Positions 1-10,185 of a stretch of DNA of 37,086 bases are shown one piece after another. Numbering within the stretch: position 1 is the stretch's first letter; every line of letters begins with the position of its first letter. The DNA comes from Acetobacteraceae bacterium. GTDB taxonomy: Bacteria > Pseudomonadota > Alphaproteobacteria > Zavarziniales > Zavarziniaceae. The notes below the pieces were generated by a model, which was not told the DNA's origin, did not search any database, and saw only the letters and a program-made list of their open reading frames with translations. Both the position numbers and the translations under genes were made by a program. The DNA lies in contig CANCOY010000025.1 in the NCBI GenBank assembly GCA_947379865.1, positions 1 through 37,086 on the forward strand. Direction: 5' to 3'.

Positions 1-578
1 CCGGTGTAGGTCTGGGCGACATAGATGGTCTTGCCATCAGGCGACAGGCCACAGCCATTGGCCAGCTGGATCGGGAAGGCAAGCTGGCGGATCGAAGAGC
101 CATCGGCCTTGGCATAATAAAGGCCGCCGAGCGCCAGATTGCGACCAAAGACCTTGCCAAGGTCCGTGAAATAGAAGCCGCCGTGATTGTCGAAGACCAA
201 GTCATTGGGGCCATAGAGAGGCACGCCGTCGCATTCGGTATAGAGGGTTTCGACCTTGCCGGTGGACAGGTTCACCCGCTGGATGGAGCCGCTCTTGTAG
301 TCGGCGCTGGCTGAACCGTCGGTGAACAGGTGGCCTTCCGCCTCCTGCCAGGTGAAGCCGCCGTTGTTGGTGATATAGACGCAGTTGTCCGGCCCCATCG
401 CCGCCCCGTTGGGGCCACCGCCAAGGTTGGCGACAACTTCGACCTTGCCGGCCGGGGTGACGCGGCTAAGGGTCTGGCGGGCAATCTCCACCAGGATCAC
501 GCTGCCGTCCGGCATTGCAATCGGGCCTTCGGGGAAGCGCAGACCGGTTGCCAGTTCCCGCACCTTGATGTTCGCCAT
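1..578 (-). CDS. SMP-30/gluconolactonase/LRE family protein (3' end outside window)
   Basis: The first 192 residues are present and the C-terminus lies beyond the left edge. The family folds as a six-bladed beta-propeller and hydrolyses sugar lactones or related esters using one divalent metal. Visible hallmarks are FPEGP near residue 15 (E17 fits the first metal ligand), GPNDLVFD at 123-130, GGFYFTDLG at 133-141 and LANGCGLSPDG at 172-182, where N174 fits a second ligand. The last metal Asp would be off the window. The ATG at 578 has AGAGGAA just upstream. It is divergent from the FAD oxidoreductase at 729. No signal peptide is seen, so a cytoplasmic location is likely. The family is clear; the substrate is unknown. 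Confidence 0.85.
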   Translation of the reverse strand, partial: MANIKVRELATGLRFPEGPIAMPDGSVILVEIARQTLSRVTPAGKVEVVANLGGGPNGAAMGPDNCVYITNNGGFTWQEAEGHLFTDGSASADYKSGSIQRVNLSTGKVETLYTECDGVPLYGPNDLVFDNHGGFYFTDLGKVFGRNLALGGLYYAKADGSSIRQLAFPIQLANGCGLSPDGKTIYVAQTYT

Positions 579-728
579 TGCGTGGTTCCTCTCAATTGGC
601 TCCAGCTCACTCCGGAGCCTTGTTGACGCGCCGTCGCGCGCGGCAGAATGATGGCCCCGAAAGCCCGGCCCGACAACCGGATACCGCCGTCCCGGCGGCA
701 CAGTGGCTGCGGCCAGAGCGGATGAGCG

Positions 729-2021
729 ATGAGCGTGCACGACGAGCATCCGGCCGGCTCCTGGTATGCGGCCACGGCCAATCCGCTGCCCGATTTCGCA
801 CCCCTTGCCGGTGATGTGCAGGCCGATGTGGCGGTGCTGGGAGGCGGTTTCACCGGCCTGTCGGCGGCCCTGCATCTGGCCGAGGCGGGCAAGCGTGTGG
901 TCCTGCTGGAGGCCCACCGGGTGGGCTGGGGGGCGTCAGGGCGTAATGGGGGCCAGATCCATACGGGCCAGCGCCGCGATCAGGACTATATCGAGGCAAC
1001 CATGGGCAAGGCCTCGGCCCGGCGCCTGTGGACCATGGCCGAGGAAGCCAAGGCCCTGCTCAAGGACCTGATCACCCGCCATAACATCGCCTGCGACTAT
1101 CGCCCCGGCCTTGTCCACGCCGCGCACAAGGCAGCCTTCGTGCCCGAGATGAATGCCTATGCGGAAAAGCTGGCGTGCGACTATGGCTATGACCAGGTCG
1201 TGCCCCTCGACCGCAGCCAGACGGCCGCCGCCCTTGGCACCGATGTCTATTTCGGCGGCACGCTCGACCGGGACGGTGGCCATCTGCACCCCCTGAATTT
1301 CGCCCTTGGCCTTGCCACGGCGGCGGCGCAGGCTGGCGCTGTGATCCATGAGCGCACGCGGGTTACCGGTTACACACGAGGGGCAGGTGGCAAGGTGCGG
1401 GTTGCCACCACCAGCGGCACCGTGATGGCGGATTATCTGCTGCTGTGCGGCGACGGCTATCTGGATGGCATCGCGCCGGCGGTTGAGGCCAGCATCCTGC
1501 CCATCAACAACTATATCCTGGCAACCGAACCCCTGCCGCCCGGGCTTGATGCCCGCATCCTGCCCGATGGCCCGGCGGCCTCCGACAGCCGCTTTGTGGT
1601 GAATTATTGGCGCAAGTCACAAGGCGGGCGGCTGCTCTTTGGTGGCGGGGAGACCTATAGCCAGTCGTTCCCCAGCGACCTCAAGGGCTTTGTGCGCCGC
1701 CATATGCTCAAGGTCTATCCCGCTTTGGCCGATGTTGGCATCGACTATGCCTGGGGCGGTGCCGTGGCGATCACGGTCACGCGCCTGCCCTATCTCCGCA
1801 AGCTGGAGCCCAATGTGCTGGTGGCCTCGGGCTATTCGGGGCAGGGGGTGATGCTGGCGCCTTATGCCGGCAAGGTTCTGGCGGAGGCCGTCTGCGGCAC
1901 CCTGGACCGGCTGGACGTCTTTGCCAGCCTGCCAGTGCCAAGCTTTCCTGGCGGGCGTCTGCTGCGCTGGCCCGCACTTGTGGCGGGCATGAGCTGGTTT
2001 GCCCTGCAGGATCGCCTCTAG
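729..2021 (+). CDS. FAD-dependent oxidoreductase, PuuB (gamma-glutamylputrescine oxidase)-like
   Basis: 430 residues, the usual length for the DAO/PuuB group. The dinucleotide fold is VLGGGFTG at 36-43, with E61 placed to bind the FAD ribose, followed by GASGRNGGQ at 68-76. The DGGHLHPLN block, the YSGQGV motif near the C-terminus and the PFPGG-like SFPGGRLLRWP ending match E. coli PuuB along the whole length as I remember it. PuuB oxidises gamma-glutamylputrescine to the aldehyde, releasing ammonia and peroxide. No other Puu gene lies in the window, so the substrate may be a different secondary or primary amine. The start ATG has only a weak ribosome binding site. It is probably co-transcribed with the crotonase 49 bp downstream. 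Confidence 0.85.
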   Translation: MSVHDEHPAGSWYAATANPLPDFAPLAGDVQADVAVLGGGFTGLSAALHLAEAGKRVVLLEAHRVGWGASGRNGGQIHTGQRRDQDYIEATMGKASARRLWTMAEEAKALLKDLITRHNIACDYRPGLVHAAHKAAFVPEMNAYAEKLACDYGYDQVVPLDRSQTAAALGTDVYFGGTLDRDGGHLHPLNFALGLATAAAQAGAVIHERTRVTGYTRGAGGKVRVATTSGTVMADYLLLCGDGYLDGIAPAVEASILPINNYILATEPLPPGLDARILPDGPAASDSRFVVNYWRKSQGGRLLFGGGETYSQSFPSDLKGFVRRHMLKVYPALADVGIDYAWGGAVAITVTRLPYLRKLEPNVLVASGYSGQGVMLAPYAGKVLAEAVCGTLDRLDVFASLPVPSFPGGRLLRWPALVAGMSWFALQDRL

Positions 2022-2070
2022 GGCAGATCGGTCGTTGAGGATGGCGGCGGACGGGTGCTAGCCTTCGACC

Positions 2071-2892
2071 ATGACAAGCCAAGAAACCAGACAGATCATT
2101 GTGGAGCGGCGCGGCTCGGCCGCCCTTATCCGCCTCAACCGGCCGGACAAGCTCAACGCCCTCACCGACGCCATGTTTGCCGACCTGCGGGTCGCCATCG
2201 ATGCGGCTGCCCTTGATGACACGGTGACGGGCATTGTCATCACGGGCGAGGGGCGGGCCTTCAGTGCTGGCCTTGATGCCAGCGCCCTGCTGCATGCCGT
2301 CAGCGGCAACCCGCCACCAGAGGCCGCCTCGCAAGAGGATCCTGAGGCGGATCTGCCGGCCCTCTTCAGCTATATCCTGCGGGTACCAAAGCCCGTGATT
2401 GCCGCCGTCAATGGTGTGGCCGCAGGGGGTGGCTTTGTGCTGGCCATGATGTGCGACCTGCGCTTCGCCGCCGAGGCGGGCAGTTTCACCACGATCTTCG
2501 CCCGTCGTGGGCTGATCTCTGAACATGGCACCAGCTGGTTGCTGCCACGCCTGATCGGCACCAGCCGTGCCCTTGACCTGCTGTGGAGTTCCCGGCGCGT
2601 GGATGCGGCCGAGGCGCTGCGGATTGGCCTTGCCGACCGCGTGCTGGCCGATGGGACAGAGGTTGAGGCGGCAATCGCCTATCTGGAAGAGATCCGGGCA
2701 ACAGCCGCACCCCGCTCCATCGCCACTATGAAGCAGTTGGTCTATCGCCATCTATCGCAGGCCATGGCCCCCGCCTTCCATGAGGCGGATGCCCGCACGC
2801 GGGAGTCGCTGGTCCATCCCGATGCCCGGGAAGGGGTCGATTCCTTCATCGAGCGCCGCCCGCCAAACTTCGCGCCATTGGGCCAGAAATAG
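2071..2892 (+). CDS. Enoyl-CoA hydratase/isomerase family protein (atypical active site)
   Basis: 273 residues, the usual crotonase length. The oxyanion-hole segments are present: GRAFSAGLDA at 61-70 and NGVAAGGGF at 114-122. Against rat mitochondrial enoyl-CoA hydratase, the position of catalytic Glu144 falls on V123 and that of Glu164 on F143. Instead the protein carries RRGLISEHGTSW at 145-156, with E151 and H152 available. Simple syn-hydration by the two-glutamate mechanism is therefore doubtful; isomerase, dehydratase or hydrolase chemistry is possible. A second crotonase follows after 44 bp on the same strand. No strong ribosome binding site precedes the ATG. The family is certain, the reaction is not. 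Confidence 0.88.
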   Translation: MTSQETRQIIVERRGSAALIRLNRPDKLNALTDAMFADLRVAIDAAALDDTVTGIVITGEGRAFSAGLDASALLHAVSGNPPPEAASQEDPEADLPALFSYILRVPKPVIAAVNGVAAGGGFVLAMMCDLRFAAEAGSFTTIFARRGLISEHGTSWLLPRLIGTSRALDLLWSSRRVDAAEALRIGLADRVLADGTEVEAAIAYLEEIRATAAPRSIATMKQLVYRHLSQAMAPAFHEADARTRESLVHPDAREGVDSFIERRPPNFAPLGQK

Positions 2893-2936
2893 CGACCATT
2901 TCCGACAACAAGAAACCAAAAGGGGAGAGAAAGCAC

Positions 2937-3734
2937 ATGGCCAGCCATGCCTATGAGACGGTCCTATACGAGGCCGCCGGTCCCATCGCCACCGTTACGC
3001 TGAACCGCCCGACGCGGCGCAACAGCATCGCCGGCTCCATGCTGCAGGACCTCAACCACGCGCTGGAACAGGCGGCGGCGGACCCTGCCGTGCGGGTGCT
3101 GGTGCTGACGGGGGCGGGCCGCGATTTCTGCCCCGGGGCCGATCTGGATGCCACCGCCGGTTCCAGCGATGCCGGGGAATCCTCGGCCAATCGCATTGGC
3201 GAGGATGATTTCCGCATGACCCGCCTGCTGCACGAAATGCCAGCGGTTACCATCGCCGCCGTCAACGGCGCCTGTGCCGGGGCGGGCATGGGTTGGGCGG
3301 CCGCCTGTGATCTGCGGGTGGCGGCACAAAGTGCACGCTTCAATACGGCCTTTCTTGATGTGGGCGTGGCCGGCGACATGGGCGGCCCGTGGACGCTCTC
3401 GCGCATTCTGGGGCCAGCCAAGGCGCGCGAACTTTATCTGCTGCCGGGCAAGTTTGACGCGGCCGAGGCGCTGCGCATCGGCCTCGTCTCCCGCGTCTGG
3501 GCGGATGCCGATTTCGCGGCCGAGGCACGCGCCCTGGCCGAACGGCTGGCAGGGGCCGCACCCTTGGCCCTGCGCACCCTCAAGGCCAATTTCCTGACGG
3601 CCGAGCGCTCGAGCCTGGCCGACTATCTCGCCATCGAGAGCCAGCGGCACATGGGCCTCTTCCGCACCGAGGATACGAAAGAGGCCTTCAAGGCCATCGT
3701 CGAGAAGCGCAAGCCGCGCTACGTCGGCCGCTGA
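2937..3734 (+). CDS. Enoyl-CoA hydratase/isomerase family protein
   Basis: 265 residues with the crotonase core: LNRPTRRNS at 22-30, FCPGADL at 64-70 and NGACAGAGMG at 110-119. Both hydratase glutamates are absent (position 144 equivalent is in GMGW; 164 equivalent is F139). However, FLDVGVAGDMGG at 139-150 resembles the dienoyl-CoA isomerase loop, and D147 aligns with that enzyme's conserved Asp204. An isomerase-type activity is a reasonable guess. GGGGAGAG lies about eight bases before the ATG. It probably forms an operon with the preceding crotonase, giving two non-identical paralogues side by side. It ends three bases from the stop of the convergent VOC gene, with no room for a separate terminator. 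Confidence 0.88.
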   Translation: MASHAYETVLYEAAGPIATVTLNRPTRRNSIAGSMLQDLNHALEQAAADPAVRVLVLTGAGRDFCPGADLDATAGSSDAGESSANRIGEDDFRMTRLLHEMPAVTIAAVNGACAGAGMGWAAACDLRVAAQSARFNTAFLDVGVAGDMGGPWTLSRILGPAKARELYLLPGKFDAAEALRIGLVSRVWADADFAAEARALAERLAGAAPLALRTLKANFLTAERSSLADYLAIESQRHMGLFRTEDTKEAFKAIVEKRKPRYVGR

Positions 3735-3737
3735 GGC

Positions 3738-4508
3738 TCAGCCTGCCACGAGACTGAGGGAGACGCCGCCGATGTGGACGGCGTTTCCCTCCACGTGCAG
3801 GCCCCGCGCCCTGGCGCGGGCGAGGTTCTGAGCGGGGTCGCGCACCGCCACATCAACGCCAACCACGCCCGTGCCATCGGCGTCCACCGGTTTCACAAAG
3901 CGCAGCACGCCCCTGGCAAGGGTGATACGGGGGCCTGCGCTGTCGCTCTCGACCTTGTGGTCCAAAAGCTGGGACCAGCGGGCGGCGGCAGCGGCAGGGT
4001 CGGCGGCCTGGATGGTGGCGCCGACAATGCCAAGGGTATCCTTGTCGCTGCGGTGGGCGCGCCAGTCAGGCCCGGCATAGGGCCAGGCGCCGTCTGGCTT
4101 CATATGGTCGGCAACACCGCCAATGGAATCGATGGAGGCCAGTACGCCTGCCGTGTCGGCCGGGTGAAAATGGGTGAAGACGGCCTTTGAATTGGTCATC
4201 TCGGCAATGTTGCGCACCCCCATGGCCTTGGTGCGGGCGCGGTGGGGCAGGGCATCGTCCACCTGCATGATCAGCATATAGCCCGCATCACCCCCGCGCC
4301 GCTTCAGATAGCGCCCGGCCGAGGCCTCGGCGGTGACAGGCTCGACCACCTCAAGGAACTCCTCCCCCACGGGCAGCACGGCATTCACCAGGCCAAAGAC
4401 GGCCACTTCCGGGTCACGGAAGGAGATCTGCAGCCCCAGCACGGCCTGCAGATCGGCAACAACGGGATCAAGCTTACTGGCGACCAGCGCCACCTGCCTC
4501 AGCCTCAT
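3738..4508 (-). CDS. VOC (glyoxalase-like) family protein, two-module
   Basis: 256 residues from the ATG at 4508, chosen because AGGAGGAA ends five bases upstream. A longer reading from 4583 would add 25 proline-rich residues with no supporting site. The N-terminal half (RLRQVALVASKLDPVVADLQ, then EEFLEVVEPV) and the C-terminal half (LGIVGATIQAADPAAAAARW onward) each look like a beta-alpha-beta-beta-beta module, as in two-domain glyoxalase/bleomycin-resistance proteins. Such proteins bind a metal and act on vicinal oxygen chelates, or serve as epimerases or dioxygenases. It is divergent from the multifunctional beta-oxidation gene at 4676, suggesting a role near acyl-CoA metabolism. Substrate not identifiable. 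Confidence 0.75.
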   Translation of the reverse strand: MRLRQVALVASKLDPVVADLQAVLGLQISFRDPEVAVFGLVNAVLPVGEEFLEVVEPVTAEASAGRYLKRRGGDAGYMLIMQVDDALPHRARTKAMGVRNIAEMTNSKAVFTHFHPADTAGVLASIDSIGGVADHMKPDGAWPYAGPDWRAHRSDKDTLGIVGATIQAADPAAAAARWSQLLDHKVESDSAGPRITLARGVLRFVKPVDADGTGVVGVDVAVRDPAQNLARARARGLHVEGNAVHIGGVSLSLVAG

Positions 4509-4675
4509 GGGAGTTCCTCCTGTGTGGGGCGGCTTCGGGGCGACCGCCTTGTTGGGTTGGGGGATTGTCGCGCGCCCCGGCATCGGGGTAAATCGCCCGG
4601 CGGCTTGACCGGGGGCCTTAACCCCTGCTCGATGGCGCCACAGAATTCGAAACCAAAATACCCGGGAGCACAGCC

Positions 4676-6748
<2,073 letters not shown>

Positions 6749-6770
6749 TCCAGCCACCGGGCTGAAACAC

Positions 6771-6806
6771 AACGGGGCGGCCAGCGATGGCCGCCCCGTT
6801 TTCTTT
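6771..6806. terminator. Rho-independent terminator, probably bidirectional
   Basis: A perfect 12-bp stem, AACGGGGCGGCC at 6771-6782 and its complement at 6789-6800, closes a six-base loop and is followed by TTCTTT. It sits 22 bp after the hydratase/dehydrogenase stop and 22 bp after the stop of the convergent dioxygenase. On the minus strand the stem is followed by GTGTTTC, a weaker tail. Confidence 0.88.
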
Positions 6807-6827
6807 GGTGGCAGGCGTCAGGCCCGC

Positions 6828-7670
6828 TCAGGCCGCCTTTGCGCCGTCCCGGATCTTGGGGAAATAGGGGTGGCGGAAGGGGGCGCCGTTGGTCAGTTGG
6901 CGGCGCATCTGGCCGAAGACTGACTGGTCGAGGGCGGCGGCCTCGGGGTCGAAGACGGGGCGGGCGGCGTAATGCGCGTCGTTGCCAAAGAACCGCAGCG
7001 ACAGGGTGCGCCGGCGCGTGCCCACATGGGTGGGGGCGCCGCCGTGCAGGATGGCGGGGTGAAACACCACCACATCGCCCGGCTCGCAGGCAAAGGAGAC
7101 GATGTCGAAGGCGGCGCGGTTTTTCTCGATGTCGGGCAGGCGGGGCATGGCCCCATTGCCATAGATCGGGGCCGTGTCGTCCTTGGGGTCGAAGCTGGAG
7201 CCATCATAGAGGACGCCCCGGTGCGAGCCGACAACGAACTCCAGCGAGTCGGCCTTGGGCACGGGATCAAAGGGGATCCACATCACCGCAATTGTCTCGC
7301 CCCCGATGGGCAGATAGGACGAGTCCTGGTGCCAGGGGGTGCGCCTGCTCTCGCCACCTTCCTTGAGGAAGATCTGTTCATAGAGGAACCAGATATCGCT
7401 GCCGGGCCACAGCCCCGCCACCAGGTCGGCCGCCTCGCTGCCTTCAAGCAGGCTGCGATAGGCGTCAAAGGCCTTGGGATTCAGCAGGTCGTTATAGAAG
7501 GTGCCCGTGCCGCCCTCAAAACTGCGGGCCAGCGGGCCGGGGTTGGCCATGCTCCACTCGAAGGCCGCCTGGGCGGCTTCAAGGCCTGCCGGGCCAAGGC
7601 CCCGGGGCAGATGCACGATGCCGTTTTTTGCATAGTCGTCGCGCAGCTGCGCGATCCGGTTCAGGTCCAT
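6828..7670 (-). CDS. Phytanoyl-CoA dioxygenase (PhyH) family protein
   Basis: 280 residues, typical for the family. The Fe(II) facial triad is visible: WHQD with H114 and D116, and the distal H209 in AILHGGAP, with R220/R221 placed to hold 2-oxoglutarate. The segment VMWIPFDPVPKADSLEFVVGSHRG is characteristic of PhyH proteins. These enzymes hydroxylate lipids, acyl-CoAs or secondary metabolites while decarboxylating 2-oxoglutarate. AGGAGGG lies just before the ATG at 7670. It stands alone between a shared terminator and an unrelated upstream gene. A second, distant PhyH protein is at 12832, so the genome uses several such hydroxylases. Substrate unknown. Confidence 0.9.
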   Translation of the reverse strand: MDLNRIAQLRDDYAKNGIVHLPRGLGPAGLEAAQAAFEWSMANPGPLARSFEGGTGTFYNDLLNPKAFDAYRSLLEGSEAADLVAGLWPGSDIWFLYEQIFLKEGGESRRTPWHQDSSYLPIGGETIAVMWIPFDPVPKADSLEFVVGSHRGVLYDGSSFDPKDDTAPIYGNGAMPRLPDIEKNRAAFDIVSFACEPGDVVVFHPAILHGGAPTHVGTRRRTLSLRFFGNDAHYAARPVFDPEAAALDQSVFGQMRRQLTNGAPFRHPYFPKIRDGAKAA

Positions 7671-7773
7671 GTTTCCCTCCTGCGCGGATGATCTTGGGGG
7701 TACCCCCTGACCAACTCGTTCCAGTCCAGTTTAGCAGAGCCGGGGCAAAGGGCATCGCTTTCGTTGGGGCCGT

Positions 7774-8301
7774 TTACCACCAGCGTGCCGGATAGCGGCC
7801 CCCCACCAGCCGGCTCCACAGCAGGCCGAACACGAGGATCAGCACGACGCCGGCCATCAGGGGCGTTACCAGAAAGGCAAGCGGCGCCTTGGTCAGCACG
7901 ATGAACACGGGATTGGCAGCGGCAGGCGGGTGAACGCAGCGCAGGCCGATCATCAGGGCCACCGCCAGGCCAACCGCAACACCCAGGCTGAGGGCCAGCG
8001 GCTGGTTTCCAAGCACCGCCAGCACCCCAAAGCCACAGAGCCCACCCACCAGATGGCCCAGCGCCGTGTTGCGTGGCTGGGCAAAGGGGCTGTCGGGTGC
8101 GCCAAACACCAGGCAGGCCGAGGCGCCGAGCGGGGCGGCGATCAGGGCCGCGCCCGTGGCATCGCCCAGCAGGGCAAGACCCGCAATCGCCAGACCGGCG
8201 CCCAAGCCACCACGCATCATGCTGGCGGCTGTGGCCATGGGCACGCCCGAAAAGCGCTGGCGCATGTGCCAGAGACGGCGTTGCGGCCCCTTGGTTGTCA
8301 T
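7774..8301 (-). CDS. HPP family integral membrane protein
   Basis: 175 residues from the ATG at 8301. An upstream TTG start would add 15 residues without a ribosome binding site. Four to five hydrophobic segments are visible at roughly 30-48, 50-67, 82-98, 104-121 and 143-164. The family's two signatures are present: PLGASACLVFGAPDSPFAQP at 57-76 and the HPP triplet at 124-126 in CVHPPAAANP. HPP proteins sit in the cytoplasmic membrane; a plant relative carries nitrite into chloroplasts, but most bacterial members are uncharacterised. It lies about 100 bp downstream of, and on the same strand as, the start of the PhyH gene's upstream region, with no obvious operon partner. Confidence 0.88.
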   Translation of the reverse strand: MTTKGPQRRLWHMRQRFSGVPMATAASMMRGGLGAGLAIAGLALLGDATGAALIAAPLGASACLVFGAPDSPFAQPRNTALGHLVGGLCGFGVLAVLGNQPLALSLGVAVGLAVALMIGLRCVHPPAAANPVFIVLTKAPLAFLVTPLMAGVVLILVFGLLWSRLVGGRYPARWW

Positions 8302-8397
8302 GGGGTGGTTTCCAGGAATGCGGCTGCGTTGCGCCCAGTGTTTCAAATCAGCAGGGAAACACTCTAAGCTTCAGCGGCACAGCTTGCGAGGATTGCC

Positions 8398-9627
8398 ATG
8401 GACCCCGTTCAGGACCCCAGCCGACTTGGTTTCGACGCCCGCCGCCTTGGCCGGATTGCGGACTGGACGGCGCGCTATATCGATGCGGGCAAGATCCCCG
8501 GCGCCACGGTGCTGGTCGCCCGGCGCGGCGAGATCGCTTATCTGCACACGGCGGGCCATCGCGACGTGGCCGCTGGCACGCCCTGGACGCGCGACACGCT
8601 GGTGCGCGCCTATTCCATGACCAAGCCCATCGCCTCGACCGCCCTGATGAGCCTCTATGAGGAGGCGCTGATCCGCCTCGATGATCCGGTGGACAGCTTC
8701 ATCCCCAGTTTTGCCAACCGCATGGTGCTGGTGCCCGGCGCCACAAGCCTTGACCAGGTGGAACCGGCGACTGAGCGCATGACCGTGCGCCACCTGCTGA
8801 CCCACCGTTCCGGCCTCAGCTATGGTTTCAACGGCGGTGTGCTGGGCCAGGCCTATGACACGCATAAGGTTGCCTTCAATCCCCGCTCGGGCGGGCTTGA
8901 GGCCTGTGTGGAGCGTCTGGCGGCCATGCCGCTGGAATTCAACCCGGGCCTGCGCTGGCACTATAGCGTGGCCACTGATGTGGTCGGTCGCCTGGTGGAG
9001 ATCGTCGCCGGCAAGCCGCTCGACGTGGTGCTGCGCGAGCGCATCTTCGAGCCGCTCGGCATGCACGAGACGGGCTTTGCCGTGGCACCCGGCGATGTGG
9101 GCCGCTTCGCCACCCTCTACGAGCCCGATGGCAAGGGCGGCATGAAGGTAATGGAAACCGCCGAGGGCAGCGCCTTCCGCGAAGGCCAGGTCAACACCTT
9201 CTCAGGCGGCGGCGGGCTGGTTTCCTCGGCCGATGATTATCTGAAATTTGCCGAGATGCTGCGGCGCAAGGGGGCCGTCAGCGGCAAGCCGGGGGCCGAC
9301 CGCGTGCTCGGCTCGCGCACCCACGCCCTGATGACCGCCAATCACCTGCCGGGCGATATTGCCTCCATGGGGCCAAAGGCCTTTTCCGAAACCTCGTTCG
9401 AGGGGGTGGGCTTTGGCCTGGGCGTCTGGGTCATGCTGGACCCGGCGATGTCCGGCATGTCGGGCAACCCGGGTGATTACGGCTGGGGCGGCATGGCCAG
9501 CACGGTCTTCATCGTGGATCCGGTAGAGGACATGGTCATCCTCTACCTGACCCAGCTGGTGCCCTCGTCCACCTATCCCCTGCGCAAGGAACTGCGGGCG
9601 CTGGTGCACCAGGCCCTGACAGATTGA
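8398..9627 (+). CDS. Serine hydrolase, beta-lactamase/esterase family VIII type
   Basis: 409 residues. The nucleophile motif SMTK is at 73-76, with S73 as the acylated serine and K76 as general base, and YSV at 189-191 takes the place of the class C Tyr-x-Asn motif. TVRHLLTHRSGLSYGF at 129-144 is typical of EstB-like esterases. Such enzymes hydrolyse short esters and usually have little beta-lactamase activity. No signal peptide is seen, which argues for a cytoplasmic esterase rather than a resistance enzyme. GAGGA lies six bases before the ATG. It is convergent with a small VOC gene 17 bp away and divergent from the HPP gene. Confidence 0.88.
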   Translation: MDPVQDPSRLGFDARRLGRIADWTARYIDAGKIPGATVLVARRGEIAYLHTAGHRDVAAGTPWTRDTLVRAYSMTKPIASTALMSLYEEALIRLDDPVDSFIPSFANRMVLVPGATSLDQVEPATERMTVRHLLTHRSGLSYGFNGGVLGQAYDTHKVAFNPRSGGLEACVERLAAMPLEFNPGLRWHYSVATDVVGRLVEIVAGKPLDVVLRERIFEPLGMHETGFAVAPGDVGRFATLYEPDGKGGMKVMETAEGSAFREGQVNTFSGGGGLVSSADDYLKFAEMLRRKGAVSGKPGADRVLGSRTHALMTANHLPGDIASMGPKAFSETSFEGVGFGLGVWVMLDPAMSGMSGNPGDYGWGGMASTVFIVDPVEDMVILYLTQLVPSSTYPLRKELRALVHQALTD

Positions 9628-9644
9628 GCTTGGCGCGCTATGAT

Positions 9645-10019
9645 CTAGCCGCGCGCCTCGATGAATTCCAGCACATGGCCGTCGGGGTCGTGGATCCAGA
9701 ACTGCCCGACGGCGCCTGGGATGTCCATGATCGCAACACCCTTTGCGGCCAGGTGGGCTTTGGCGGCCTCGCAGCTTTCCACGGCAAAGGCCATGTGGCG
9801 GGCAAAGGGGGTCAGCACGGTACCGATGGGGCCGACGTCGATCCCCTCGGGCGCCTGGATCAGGTGCACCTCGCAGGGGCCGGCCAGATACCAGGCGCCG
9901 GGGAAATTGAGGCGGGGCGGGCGGGGGATTTCCGTCAGGCCCAGCACGCCGCTGTAAAAGGCCTTGGAGACTTCGGCGTCGCGCACCGGAAATGAGCTGT
10001 GGTGGGATTTGAGATTCAT
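9645..10019 (-). CDS. Small VOC (glyoxalase) family protein
   Basis: 124 residues from the ATG at 10019, which has GGAGGA a few bases upstream. An alternative ATG five codons earlier overlaps that site. A single-domain VOC protein would dimerise to form two metal sites. Candidate ligands are H6/H7 near the N-terminus, H76 in FARHMAFAV and the terminal Glu of HDPDGHVLEFIE. The HDPDGHVLEF ending is typical of glyoxalase-type members. The reaction is not identifiable. The inverted repeat at 10046-10074 lies in its leader. Confidence 0.82.
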   Translation of the reverse strand: MNLKSHHSSFPVRDAEVSKAFYSGVLGLTEIPRPPRLNFPGAWYLAGPCEVHLIQAPEGIDVGPIGTVLTPFARHMAFAVESCEAAKAHLAAKGVAIMDIPGAVGQFWIHDPDGHVLEFIEARG

Positions 10020-10045
10020 GGCCGTGTCCTCCATCTTTTTCTGGT

Positions 10046-10074
10046 CGGGCCATGTCCGATTGAAGCATGGCCCG
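10046..10074. promoter_or_regulatory. 9-bp perfect inverted repeat upstream of the small VOC gene
   Basis: CGGGCCATG at 10046-10054 is repeated inverted at 10066-10074 with an 11-base spacer. It lies 27 bp upstream of the VOC start and 112 bp upstream of msrA in a divergent intergenic region. It could be an operator or an RNA hairpin in the leader. There is no T-tract. Confidence 0.4.
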
Positions 10075-10185
10075 GTTCCAGCAGCCTTCAGGCGCTGCTA
10101 TCCTGCCTCAGCACGGGGCCGGGGCCAAATGTCCTGACCCGGTTTTGACGTGGCCCGCTGGGGCTGACCCTTGAAGGAGCATCCC

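Noticed and set aside
623..649. TTGACG and CAGAAT as a promoter for the FAD oxidoreductase gene
   Set aside because: The spacing is only 15 bases and the -10 match is poor.
1777..2751. A 324-codon minus-strand frame across the FAD oxidoreductase and crotonase genes
   Set aside because: It spans two genes of opposite sense with clear motifs and has no features of its own.
8398..9627. Beta-lactam resistance gene
   Set aside because: The SMTK motif is there, but there is no signal peptide and the YSV motif and overall pattern fit family VIII esterases.
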